A stretch of DNA of 64,000 nt from Roseateles_B sp041906185 (GTDB taxonomy: Bacteria; Pseudomonadota; Gammaproteobacteria; Burkholderiales; Burkholderiaceae_C), in the NCBI GenBank assembly GCA_041906185.1, contig JAYRJQ010000010.1, positions 1 to 64,000 on the forward strand, in the 5' to 3' direction. Positions 56,699 through 64,000 of this stretch are shown here, in pieces. The position numbers and the translations under genes are program-made. The stretch's first letter is position 1. The number at the start of each line of letters is the position of its first letter. A model generated the notes under the pieces. That model was not told the origin of the DNA and searched no databases. It was given only the letters and a program-made list of their open reading frames with translations.

Positions 56699-57489
56699 CT
56701 GAATTCGTTCTTCCACAGGCGCAAGGCGCTGAAGACGGCCAGCGGCTCGTCGAGGTCGCAGGGCGCGGGAGCGAGCCGGGCGCGGACCGCAGACTTCACG
56801 GCGGGCTCCCGGCAACGCAGGAATGGATTGATCGACAGCTCGGTTGCCAACCGGGCCGGCAGGGTCGGGTCTTGCGCCTCGCGCCGGGCCTGGCACCAGG
56901 CCTCGTGGCGGACCACGGCCTCGTTGGCGGGCTCAATGGTCCTCGCAAAACGCAGATTCGACAAGGTGTACTCGTGAGCGCAGCAGATCCGGGTCTGATC
57001 CGGCAGGGCCGCCAGCCGCTCGAGCGAGGCGTGGAGCTGGGCCAGGCTTCCATCGAAGACCCGCCCGCATCCGGCGGAAAAGAGCGTATCACCGCAGAAC
57101 AGCAGCGGCGCCTCGCCGGGCTGTTTCAGCAGGTAACTCACGTGGTCGGCGGTGTGTCCCGGCGTCTCCAGCACCTCGAGGGCCTGCCCCAGCAGCGGCA
57201 AGACCTGGCCCTCGCGCACGGCGGTGCAGGGCTGGGGGTTGAGCGCGTGAGGCGGCGCGAAGACCGGACCCTCGAGCACCGCGCGCAGGGCGTCCACGCC
57301 GCCGATGTGATCGCCGTGGTGGTGCGTCACTAGAATGGCGGCGAGCCGCAGTCCCCGGGCCTGCAGCGCATCCAGCACCGGCGCGGCCTCGCCCGGATCC
57401 ACCACCAGGGCTTGAACACCATCGTGCAGCATCCAGATGTAGTTGTCCGTGAAGGCCGGCAGAGCGACCAGCTCGAGGGCGGCGGGCAT
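56695..57489 (-). CDS. gloB: Hydroxyacylglutathione hydrolase (glyoxalase II)
   Basis: 264-residue metallo-beta-lactamase-fold enzyme hydrolysing S-lactoylglutathione to lactate and glutathione. Metal motif VTHHHGDHIGG (about 54-64), TPGHTADHVSYLL, FCGDTLFSAGCGR and CCAHEYTLSNLRFA are diagnostic, the last binding glutathione. Only 14 nt separate it from the divergent methyltransferase gene, so promoter elements of each lie in the other's 5' coding sequence. mltD follows in overlap, as in many betaproteobacteria. Confidence 0.95.
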   Translation of the reverse strand: MPAALELVALPAFTDNYIWMLHDGVQALVVDPGEAAPVLDALQARGLRLAAILVTHHHGDHIGGVDALRAVLEGPVFAPPHALNPQPCTAVREGQVLPLLGQALEVLETPGHTADHVSYLLKQPGEAPLLFCGDTLFSAGCGRVFDGSLAQLHASLERLAALPDQTRICCAHEYTLSNLRFARTIEPANEAVVRHEAWCQARREAQDPTLPARLATELSINPFLRCREPAVKSAVRARLAPAPCDLDEPLAVFSALRLWKNEFR

Positions 57490-57503
57490 GGGGAGGTGCG
57501 GGG

Positions 57504-58403
57504 GTGAGCAGTCGGGAAGCGCAGATTGTAGAGTTGGCCCGCTGGCTGCAGACGCCGCCGGGGCGCTACCTCCTGGACTGGGAGCAGCGGCAGGTGGACG
57601 AGGCCGTCGTCGATCTCTTCGGCTTCAATGCGCTGCAGCTGGGCCTGCCCGAGCTGCAGGGCCTGCGAGCCAACCGCATGCGCCACCGCTGGCTGGCCCT
57701 GGACAGCGTCGAGCAGTTCGCCCTGCCACCGCCGCCCGACGAGGACCCGGTGCCAGGGGCGGAGCCGGCCGCGCAGGGGCGCTTCAGCCAGTTCGACAGC
57801 AGCAGCCTGCTCGTGGAGGCCGGCCCGACGCTGCGCTGTGCCTTCGACGCCTTGCCTTTCGAGTCCAACAGCCTGGATCTCATCGTGCTGCCCCACGCGC
57901 TGGAACTGGCGGACGACCCGCACCAGACGCTGCGCGAGGTCGAGCGCGTGCTGCGGCCTGAGGGGCGGCTCGTGATCCTCGGCCTCAATCCCGCCAGCCT
58001 CTGGGGCCTGAGGCAGAATCTGGGCCGCCTGCGGCGCCATGTCCGGCCGGGCAGCCCGGACGGCCTGTTCCTGCCGCGGGCTGGCGAGTTCATCGGCTAC
58101 TGGCGCCTGCGGGACTGGCTTCGCCTGCTCAACTTCGAGGTCGAGCGCGCGCAGTTCGGCTGCTACCGTCCGCCCCTGCGCACCGAGCCCTGGCTCAAGC
58201 GCTGGCAGTGGATGGAGGAGGCCGGCATGCGCTGGTGGACGGTGTTCGGCGCCGTCTACTTCATGGTGGCCGTCAAGCGCGTGCACGGCATGCGCCTGGT
58301 GGGCCTGGCCCGCAACAAGAAACTCGCCGCCAAGGCCGCACCGGCCGTGGCGATGCATCCGCATCCCCGCGACATCCACGATTTCCATTCCCCAGATTCA
58401 TGA
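57504..58403 (+). CDS. SAM-dependent class I methyltransferase
   Basis: 299 residues. Conserved position next to rnhA and gloB. The motif around DALPFESNSLDLIVLPHALE (about 112-131) and EVERVLRPEGRLVILGLNP are methyltransferase motifs of the UbiE/BioC type, but the usual glycine-rich motif I (E/DxGxGxG) is not evident upstream, where the sequence reads GRFSQFDSSSLLVEAGPTLR. Substrate unknown. The C-terminal 100 residues include WRLRDWLRLLNFEVE. The start is GTG 57504 after GGGAGGTG. Its TGA overlaps the rnhA ATG. Confidence 0.85.
   Translation: MSSREAQIVELARWLQTPPGRYLLDWEQRQVDEAVVDLFGFNALQLGLPELQGLRANRMRHRWLALDSVEQFALPPPPDEDPVPGAEPAAQGRFSQFDSSSLLVEAGPTLRCAFDALPFESNSLDLIVLPHALELADDPHQTLREVERVLRPEGRLVILGLNPASLWGLRQNLGRLRRHVRPGSPDGLFLPRAGEFIGYWRLRDWLRLLNFEVERAQFGCYRPPLRTEPWLKRWQWMEEAGMRWWTVFGAVYFMVAVKRVHGMRLVGLARNKKLAAKAAPAVAMHPHPRDIHDFHSPDS
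57525..57530 (-). promoter_or_regulatory. Candidate -10 box of gloB-mltD
   Basis: Minus-strand TACAAT, 35 nt before the gloB ATG and inside the first codons of the divergent methyltransferase gene. No clear -35. Confidence 0.4.
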
Positions 58404-58879
58404 GCGACACCGACAAGAAGCCCGCCCCTGCCATCGCGAAGCCCGAGGTCCTGATCTACACCGACGGCGCCTGCAAGGGCAACCCGGGTCCCGGCGGCTG
58501 GGGCGCCTGGCTGCGCTCCGGCGGGCACGAGAAGGAGCTGTTCGGCGGCGAGCTGGGCACCACCAACAACCGCATGGAGCTCACCGCGGTGATCGAGGCC
58601 CTGGCCTCGCTCAAGCGCAGCTGCAAGATCGTGCTCTACACGGACAGCGAATACGTCCGCAAGGGCATGACGGAGTGGATCCAGGGCTGGCAGCGCCGCG
58701 GCTGGAAGACGGCCGATGGCAAGCCGGTCAAGAACGTGGAGCTGTGGCAGCGCCTCGATGCCCTGCGCAAGCTGCATGAGGTGGACTGGCGCTGGGTCAA
58801 GGGCCATGCGGGCGATCCGGGCAATGAGCGCGCCGATGCGCTGGCCAACAAGGGCGTCGCGGAGGCCGGCCGCCGCTGA
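58400..58879 (+). CDS. rnhA: Ribonuclease HI
   Basis: 159 residues, degrading RNA in RNA-DNA hybrids. The catalytic acids are visible in IYTDGACKGNPGPGGWGA (D), NNRMELTAVIEAL (E), LYTDSEYVRKGMTEWI (D) and WVKGHAGDPGNERADALAN (H and D). ATG 58400 overlaps the methyltransferase stop (ATGA), so translation is coupled. dnaQ, often next in line, is not present; an RND efflux pair follows after 132 nt. Confidence 0.97.
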   Translation: MSDTDKKPAPAIAKPEVLIYTDGACKGNPGPGGWGAWLRSGGHEKELFGGELGTTNNRMELTAVIEALASLKRSCKIVLYTDSEYVRKGMTEWIQGWQRRGWKTADGKPVKNVELWQRLDALRKLHEVDWRWVKGHAGDPGNERADALANKGVAEAGRR

Positions 58880-59011
58880 GGTGCGCCCGCCGCCGGGCCG
58901 GCCGCCCCGCCGACCGCCGTTCATGCCGCCCCTAGCGTGCCCTGGCGCATTTCAAGGGACATGTCAGCGACGCGTGGGCCTGCCGCCGCTACATTGCGCG
59001 TTCTCTCCAGG

Positions 59012-60211
59012 ATGTCGCGCATGAAGAAGAGCTTGCACAAGGGTTTGGTGGTGGTGGGCCTGCTGGCCGCGGTGGGCGTGGCCTACGTCTGGCAGCGGCC
59101 GGGGTCGCTGACGGGATCCGTGGCCGGGAAGACGGCTGACAAGGCGGCCGACAAGACCTCTTCAGCCAAGGACGCCAAGCCCGCCGGTCCGGTGCCCGTC
59201 GAGGCCCGCCAGGTGCAGCTGCGCACCCTCAGCGACGACGCCCAGGCCGTCGGCAGCTTGCGCGCCCACCAGTCCGTGGTGCTCAAGCCGGAGTCCGCCG
59301 GCCGAATCGTCAAGCTGGGCTTCCAGGACGGCCAGCGCGTGCGTCGGGGTCAGGTCTTGATCCAGCTGGACGACAGCCTGCAGGCGGCCCAGCTGCAGCA
59401 GGCCGAAGCGCAGTCCCACATCGCCCGCACGCAGCTGCAGCGCAACAAGGAACTGCTGGCCCAGGGCTTTGTCACCGCCAGCGCGCTGGACCAGGCGCAG
59501 GCCACGCTGGACGTGGCCGAGGCGCAGGTCGCCCTGGCCAAGGCCCAGCTGCAGCGCATGCGCGTGGTAGCCCCCTTCGACGGCGTGGCGGGCATCCGGT
59601 CGGTGAGCCTCGGCGACTACGTGAAGGACGGCGCCGAGCTCGTCTCGCTGGAGGACAGCTCCACGGTGTGGGTCGATTTCCGCCTGCCCGAGCGCGACGC
59701 CCCGCGCGTGCGCCCGGGCCAGATGCTGCACGTGAGCCTGGACGCGCTGCCGGGCCGCCAGTTCGAGGCCCGCGTGCAGGCGCTGGACGCCCAGCTCGAC
59801 GCCGCCGGCCGTTCGCTGCTCGTGCGCGCCCAGGTGCTCAAGCCGGGGCCGGAGCTGCGCTCGGGCCTCTTCGCCCGCGTGCGCCTGAGCCTCGCTGAGC
59901 GCGCACAGGCCGTGGTCGTGCCCGAGGAGGCGCTCGTGCCGCAGGGCGGCAAGCAGTACCTGATCAAGCTCGTGCCCGGGCCCGATGGCCAGGGCCAGGT
60001 CGCGAAGCGTCTGGAGGCGAGCCTCGGCTTGCGCGTGCCGGGCCTGGTGGAGATCACCGAGGGTCTGAAGGCGGGCGACTGGGTCGTGACCGCCGGGCAG
60101 GCCAAGCTGATGCGCGGGGACGGCCAGCCCGTCAAGCGCGTGGACGTCGACCAGCAGGGTGTGAAGCCCACCGCCGGCGCCTCGGCCCCCGCCAGCGCCG
60201 CCAGCCGCTGA
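59012..60211 (+). CDS. RND efflux periplasmic adaptor (membrane fusion protein)
   Basis: 399 residues. N-terminal membrane anchor (about 10-28, GLVVVGLLAAVGVAYVWQ), Lys/Ala-rich linker, lipoyl/hairpin region (VVLKPESAGRIVKLGFQDGQ and a helical hairpin of about 60 residues rich in Ala/Gln), RMRVVAPFDGVAGIRSVSLG and the beta-barrel and membrane-proximal domains. It links the inner-membrane pump to an outer-membrane channel. Start ATG 59012 or 59021; the frame opens earlier at 58937 without support. The permease follows after 22 nt. No outer-membrane factor is encoded nearby. Confidence 0.93.
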   Translation: MSRMKKSLHKGLVVVGLLAAVGVAYVWQRPGSLTGSVAGKTADKAADKTSSAKDAKPAGPVPVEARQVQLRTLSDDAQAVGSLRAHQSVVLKPESAGRIVKLGFQDGQRVRRGQVLIQLDDSLQAAQLQQAEAQSHIARTQLQRNKELLAQGFVTASALDQAQATLDVAEAQVALAKAQLQRMRVVAPFDGVAGIRSVSLGDYVKDGAELVSLEDSSTVWVDFRLPERDAPRVRPGQMLHVSLDALPGRQFEARVQALDAQLDAAGRSLLVRAQVLKPGPELRSGLFARVRLSLAERAQAVVVPEEALVPQGGKQYLIKLVPGPDGQGQVAKRLEASLGLRVPGLVEITEGLKAGDWVVTAGQAKLMRGDGQPVKRVDVDQQGVKPTAGASAPASAASR

Positions 60212-60233
60212 GCCGGCAGACCGAGGAGTTCCC

Positions 60234-63200
60234 ATGCGTCTGTCCGAGATTTCCATCCGCCGCCCGGTCTTCGCGACCGTCATGTCCCTGCTGCTCCTGT
60301 TGCTGGGGCTGGTGTCCTTCTCCAAGCTCTCGCTGCGCGAATACCCCCGCATCGACGAGCCGGTCGTGACGGTCAACACGCGGCTCACCGGCGCCTCGTC
60401 CGAGGTGATCGAGAGCCAGGTGACCAAGCCGCTGGAGGACTCCATCGCCGGCATCGAAGGCGTGGACACCGTCACCTCGATCTCGCGCTCCGAGCAGAGC
60501 CAGATCACGGTGCGCTTCAAGCTCGAGAAGAACCCCGACAACGCCGCCGCCGACGTGCGCGACCGCGTGGCGCGCGTGCGTGGCCGCCTGCCCACGGCCG
60601 TGGACGAGCCGGTGATCGCCAAGGTCGAGGCCGACGCCCAGCCCACGCTGCGCATGGCCTTCACCAGCGAGACCATGGACCCGCTGGAGGTCACGGACCT
60701 CGTCAACCGCGTCGTCAAGCCGCGCCTGCAGACCATCCCCGGCGTGGCCGACGTCGAGATCGGCGGCGACCGCCGCTACGCCATGCGCATCTGGCTCGAT
60801 GCCGATCGCCTGGCCGCGTTCCGCCTGAGCGTGCAGGACGTCGAGGACGCGCTGCGCAAGCAGAACCTCGAGGTGCCCGCGGGCCGTGTGGAAAGCCAGC
60901 AGCGTGAGTTCAACGTCACCGCGCGCACCGACCTCAACACCGTCGCGCAGTTCCGCGACATCTCGCTGCGCCAGTTCAATGGCTACACGGTGAAGCTGTC
61001 CGACGTGGCCCGGGTGGAGGAGGCCGCCGCCAGCGAGCGCTCGCGCGTGCGGCTGAACGGCATTCCCTCGGTCTCGCTGGGCGTGATCAAGCAGGCCACG
61101 GCCAATCCGCTGGAAGTCTCGGAAGCCGTGACGGCCATGATGCCGCGCCTGCAGCAAGACCTGCCCCCCGGCATCACCGTGCGGCCGGCCAGCGACAACG
61201 CCATCTTCATCGACCGCTCGATCAAGTCGGTCTACCACACCATCGCCGAGGCCGTGGTGCTGGTGGCCATGGTCGTGTTCCTTTTCCTGCGCACGGTGCG
61301 GGCGTCCATCATCCCGCTGGTGACGATCCCGGTGAGCCTGATCGGCTCCTTCGCGCTGATGGCTGCGGCCGGCTTCACCGTCAACACCATGACGCTGCTG
61401 GCGCTGGTGCTGGCCATCGGCCTCGTCGTGGACGATGCCATCGTGGTGCTGGAGAACATCTTCCGCCACATCGAGGAGGGGCTGCCGCCCTTCCAGGCCG
61501 CGCTGCGCGGCGCCCGCGAAATCGGCTTCGCCGTGGTGGCCATGACGCTCACGCTGGCCGCGGTGTTCGCGCCCCTGGCCTTCACGCCGGGCCGCACGGG
61601 CCGGCTCTTCGTGGAGTTCGCGCTGACGCTCGCTGGCGCGGTGCTGGTCTCGGGCTTCGTGGCGCTCACGCTCACGCCCATGATGTGCTCGAAGCTGCTG
61701 CGCCACGTCGAGACGCCCACGCGCTTCGACGCCGGCATGGAGCGCGTGCTGGTGTGGATCAGCGATCGCTACGCCGCCACGCTGCGCTTCGCCCTGAGCC
61801 AGCGCTGGCTGGTGCTGCTGGTCATGGCCGCGGCGGCCGGCGGCAGCTGGTGGCTCTTCGCCCATGCCAAGAGCGAGCTGGCGCCCATGGAGGACCGCGG
61901 CGTCGTGGTCATGCCCATCACCGCGCCCGATGGCGCCACGCTGGAGTTCACCGCCCGCTACCTCGATGCCGTCGAGCGCATCGCCTCGCAGTACCCCGAG
62001 TTCGAGCGCCGCTTCTTCTTCGCGGGCGGCTCGACGGTGTCCCAGGGCATGTCCATCCTGCGTACCGTCGACTGGGACGAGCGCAAGCGCAGCACGCAGG
62101 ACCTGGCCCGTGCGCTGATCCCGCAGGTGAGCCAGCTGCCCGGCGTCAACGCCTTCCCCATCACGCCGCCGAGCCTCGGGCAGGGCTTCAACTCGCGGCC
62201 GATCAGCTATGTGGTGGTCAGCGGCGACAGCTACGAGAACCTCAACAAGGTCGTGCAGCAGTTCCAGGCCGAGATGGCGAAGAACCCCGGCTTCGTGCAG
62301 GTGGACAACGACCTGCGCCTGAACAAGCCGGAGATCTTCATGGAGGTGGACCGCGAGCGTGCGGCCGACCTCGGCGTGCAGGTGGAGCAGGTGGCCCGCA
62401 CGGTGGAGACGATGCTGGGCAGCCGCGTGGTGACCCGCTACAAGCGCGATGCCGAGCAGTACGACGTGCTCGTGCAGACCGAGGCCCAGGCCCGAAGCAC
62501 GCCGCAGCAGATCGAGCGGCTCTATGTGCGCAGCCGCACGGATGCGCTGGTGCCGCTGTCCGCCGTGGTCAAGGTGCGCGAGGCCGTGAGCCCCAAGGAG
62601 CTGAACCACTTCAACCAGCGCCGCGCCGTGACCATCACCGCCGGCCTCGCGCCGGGCTACGCGCTGGGCGAGGCGCTGCAGGACATGGACCGCATCGCGG
62701 AGCGCGTGCTGCCCCTGGGCTACGCGACCGAGCTCAACGGCGTGTCCCGCGAGTACAAGGCCTCCAGCGGCGCGCTGGGCCTCGTGTTCGTGCTGGCGCT
62801 GCTGTTCATCTTCCTGGTGCTGTCGGCGCAGTTCGAGAGCTTCGTCGATCCCTTCATCATCATGCTGTCGGTGCCGCTGTCCATGGTGGGCGCGCTGGCG
62901 GCGCTGCAGTGGAGTGGCGGCACGCTGAACGTCTATTCGCAGATCGGGCTGATCACGCTGGTGGGGCTGATCACCAAGCACGGCATCCTGATCGTGGAGT
63001 TCAGCAACCAGCTGCGCCAGCAGGGGCGGGACACGCTCTCGGCGGTGGTCGAGGCCTCGGCCCTGCGCCTGCGCCCCATCCTCATGACGACCGGCGCGAT
63101 GGTGCTGGGCGCGCTGCCGCTGGCCCTGGCCACCGGCGCGGGCGCCGAGAGCCGCCAGCAGATCGGCTGGGTGATCGTGGGCGGCATGAGCCTGGGCACG

Positions 63201-63293
63201 CTGCTGACCATCTTCGTGGTGCCCACGATGTACGTGCTGCTGGCGCGCCGCGGCGTGCCGGGGGAGATCGCCACGCCGGCGATGGAGTACTGA
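60234..63293 (+). CDS. RND efflux pump permease (HAE1/AcrB family)
   Basis: 1019 residues, proton-driven drug/solute exporter. Twelve membrane helices in two halves with large periplasmic loops; the proton-relay aspartates are in AIGLVVDDAIVVLENIF (helix 4, about residues 390-406) and the helix 10 lysine region in the second half reads LVGLITKHGILIVEFSNQL. GAGG at 60222-60226 is the ribosome binding site. Sequence flavour is closest to single-permease MexF/AcrB-like pumps; substrate not deducible. Confidence 0.95.
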   Translation: MRLSEISIRRPVFATVMSLLLLLLGLVSFSKLSLREYPRIDEPVVTVNTRLTGASSEVIESQVTKPLEDSIAGIEGVDTVTSISRSEQSQITVRFKLEKNPDNAAADVRDRVARVRGRLPTAVDEPVIAKVEADAQPTLRMAFTSETMDPLEVTDLVNRVVKPRLQTIPGVADVEIGGDRRYAMRIWLDADRLAAFRLSVQDVEDALRKQNLEVPAGRVESQQREFNVTARTDLNTVAQFRDISLRQFNGYTVKLSDVARVEEAAASERSRVRLNGIPSVSLGVIKQATANPLEVSEAVTAMMPRLQQDLPPGITVRPASDNAIFIDRSIKSVYHTIAEAVVLVAMVVFLFLRTVRASIIPLVTIPVSLIGSFALMAAAGFTVNTMTLLALVLAIGLVVDDAIVVLENIFRHIEEGLPPFQAALRGAREIGFAVVAMTLTLAAVFAPLAFTPGRTGRLFVEFALTLAGAVLVSGFVALTLTPMMCSKLLRHVETPTRFDAGMERVLVWISDRYAATLRFALSQRWLVLLVMAAAAGGSWWLFAHAKSELAPMEDRGVVVMPITAPDGATLEFTARYLDAVERIASQYPEFERRFFFAGGSTVSQGMSILRTVDWDERKRSTQDLARALIPQVSQLPGVNAFPITPPSLGQGFNSRPISYVVVSGDSYENLNKVVQQFQAEMAKNPGFVQVDNDLRLNKPEIFMEVDRERAADLGVQVEQVARTVETMLGSRVVTRYKRDAEQYDVLVQTEAQARSTPQQIERLYVRSRTDALVPLSAVVKVREAVSPKELNHFNQRRAVTITAGLAPGYALGEALQDMDRIAERVLPLGYATELNGVSREYKASSGALGLVFVLALLFIFLVLSAQFESFVDPFIIMLSVPLSMVGALAALQWSGGTLNVYSQIGLITLVGLITKHGILIVEFSNQLRQQGRDTLSAVVEASALRLRPILMTTGAMVLGALPLALATGAGAESRQQIGWVIVGGMSLGTLLTIFVVPTMYVLLARRGVPGEIATPAMEY

Positions 63294-63302
63294 GGGCCCG
63301 CG

Positions 63303-63336
63303 GGAGGGCACGCCCGCTGGTGAGCGTCAGCCCTCC
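63303..63336. terminator. Hairpin between the RND permease and the convergent Crp/Fnr gene
   Basis: GGAGGGC/GCCCTCC (7 bp) with a 20-nt loop at the convergent junction; no T run. Confidence 0.35.
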
Positions 63337-64000
63337 GCCACCGCGGCGCTGCTGCGATAGGCGCGCAGCGCGGCCAGGTCCCGCACGCGGATGCCGCGGC
63401 GGCTGACCTCGATCAGCCCGGCGCGCTCGAGCCGCTGCAGCGCGATGTTCGTGCGCTGGCGCGAGACGCCCGCCAGCTGCCCCAGCTCGGCCTGGCTCAG
63501 GTGGAGCAGGGGGCCGGGGTCCGGGTAGACCTCCGGCTGGTAGAGCCCCGCCAGCGCCTGGGCGATGCGCGCGGTCGAGTCCAGCATCCGGTCCACGCAG
63601 AGCTTGGCAATGAAGCCGCCCATGCGGGCGCCCATCAGCAGCTGGAGGTAGTGGTTGAAGGGCAGGCTGGTCTGGCGCAGGTGCTCGAAGCAGTCGAGGG
63701 GCATCAGCGCGACCTGGCAGTCCGTCAGCGCGCGGCCGTCGTACTGCCAGTGCCCGCGCTTGATCAGCGTGCCCTCGCCGAACCAGCCGCCGGCCGCCAG
63801 GCTCGTGAGGCTGGTCTCCTTGCCGTCCGGCATGCTGACGCTCATGCAGGCCACGCCGCTCACGAGGCCGATCCAGTGCAGCGCGGGCTCGCCGGCCCGC
63901 ACGATCGCCTGCCCGGCAGCCACCGGCCGCTCGTGGCATTGCGCAACGACGGCCTCCAGCTCGGCAGCGCCCAGGGCACGCCCCCAGACGGACTTCCTCA
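63327..64000 (-). CDS. Crp/Fnr family transcriptional regulator (5' end beyond window)
   Basis: The frame is open to the window edge, so the N-terminus is missing; 224 residues are visible. SVWGRALGAAELEAVV and AGEPALHWIGLVSGVACMSV belong to a cyclic-nucleotide-binding-like beta-roll, and LSQAELGQLAGVSRQRTNIA (about 60 residues from the end) is the helix-turn-helix. No cysteine cluster for an Fe-S cluster is seen, so it is not a classical FNR. A GTG at 63923 has been taken as a start in simple ORF calling but upstream residues clearly continue the domain. It is convergent with the RND operon; regulation of that pump is possible but unproven. Confidence 0.88.
   Translation of the reverse strand, partial: RKSVWGRALGAAELEAVVAQCHERPVAAGQAIVRAGEPALHWIGLVSGVACMSVSMPDGKETSLTSLAAGGWFGEGTLIKRGHWQYDGRALTDCQVALMPLDCFEHLRQTSLPFNHYLQLLMGARMGGFIAKLCVDRMLDSTARIAQALAGLYQPEVYPDPGPLLHLSQAELGQLAGVSRQRTNIALQRLERAGLIEVSRRGIRVRDLAALRAYRSSAAVAEG

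Noticed and set aside
63327..63923. Complete 198-residue Crp/Fnr protein starting at GTG 63923
   Set aside because: Codons upstream of 63923 continue recognisable family sequence to the window edge, so the gene is truncated by the window rather than starting there.

Overview
The window is GC-rich chromosomal DNA with densely packed, mostly housekeeping genes. It very probably comes from a betaproteobacterium of the order Burkholderiales (Rubrivivax/Leptothrix/Roseateles-like). That placement is inference from gene order (alaA-hom-thrC-mobB-moeA-moaD-moaE, rpsF-priB-rpsR-rplI-dnaB, hemH-hslR-grpE-dnaK-dnaJ, dnaX-ybaB-recR, gloB/methyltransferase-rnhA), from the protein sequences and from the strong G/C third-position bias. 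I see no prophage, insertion sequence, CRISPR array or rRNA, and no tRNA I could support.

Layout. 1-1244: the start of a PhoH-like gene, a bacterioferritin-comigratory peroxiredoxin and an Mth938-domain protein, all on minus. 1294-8134: a plus-strand run for alanine/threonine synthesis (alaA, hom, thrC), molybdopterin cofactor synthesis (mobB, moeA, moaD, moaE) and a CrcB fluoride channel, with many overlapping start/stop codons. 8173-12117: heat-shock disaggregase clpB behind a sigma-32-type promoter, then a convergent Roadblock/LC7-like protein. 12298-18176: nadB, the S6/PriB/S18/L9 operon, dnaB behind a phased DnaA-box-like array, and a radical-SAM gene overlapped by a near-perfect LexA operator. 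18187-33072 (minus): an EptA-type transferase, a REC-TPR protein, dnaJ, dnaK, grpE, hslR, hemH, a cyclase-FHA protein, rpoD and dnaG.

33129-38701 (minus): a membrane PAS-GGDEF-EAL protein, an H-NS-type protein, the YggX iron-trafficking protein and argA. 38856-48169 (plus): a VOC protein, the large helicase HrpA with a palindrome-rich in-frame insertion, and two neighbouring kinase-HDOD signalling proteins, the first a pseudokinase. 48413-48503 (minus): the 4.5S SRP RNA gene (ffs) with tandem terminators. 48698-49306: a structured leader before an unknown gene. 49311-64000: SirB-like and PurM-like genes (minus), dnaX-ybaB-recR, MAPEG, mltD-gloB (minus), a methyltransferase with rnhA, an RND adaptor/permease pair, and the 5'-truncated end of a Crp/Fnr regulator.

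Functional themes are replication (dnaB, dnaG, dnaX, priB, recR, rnhA), proteostasis (clpB, grpE, dnaK, dnaJ, hslR; sigma-32-like promoters before clpB, grpE and dnaK) and signalling. Most remarkable are the LexA box on the radical-SAM gene, the hairpin that buries the ribosome binding site at 48779-48828, the active/pseudokinase HDOD pair, the in-frame repeat in hrpA, a probable CTG start for priB, and several genes whose -10-like box sits only 6-9 nt before the start codon, suggesting leaderless mRNAs.
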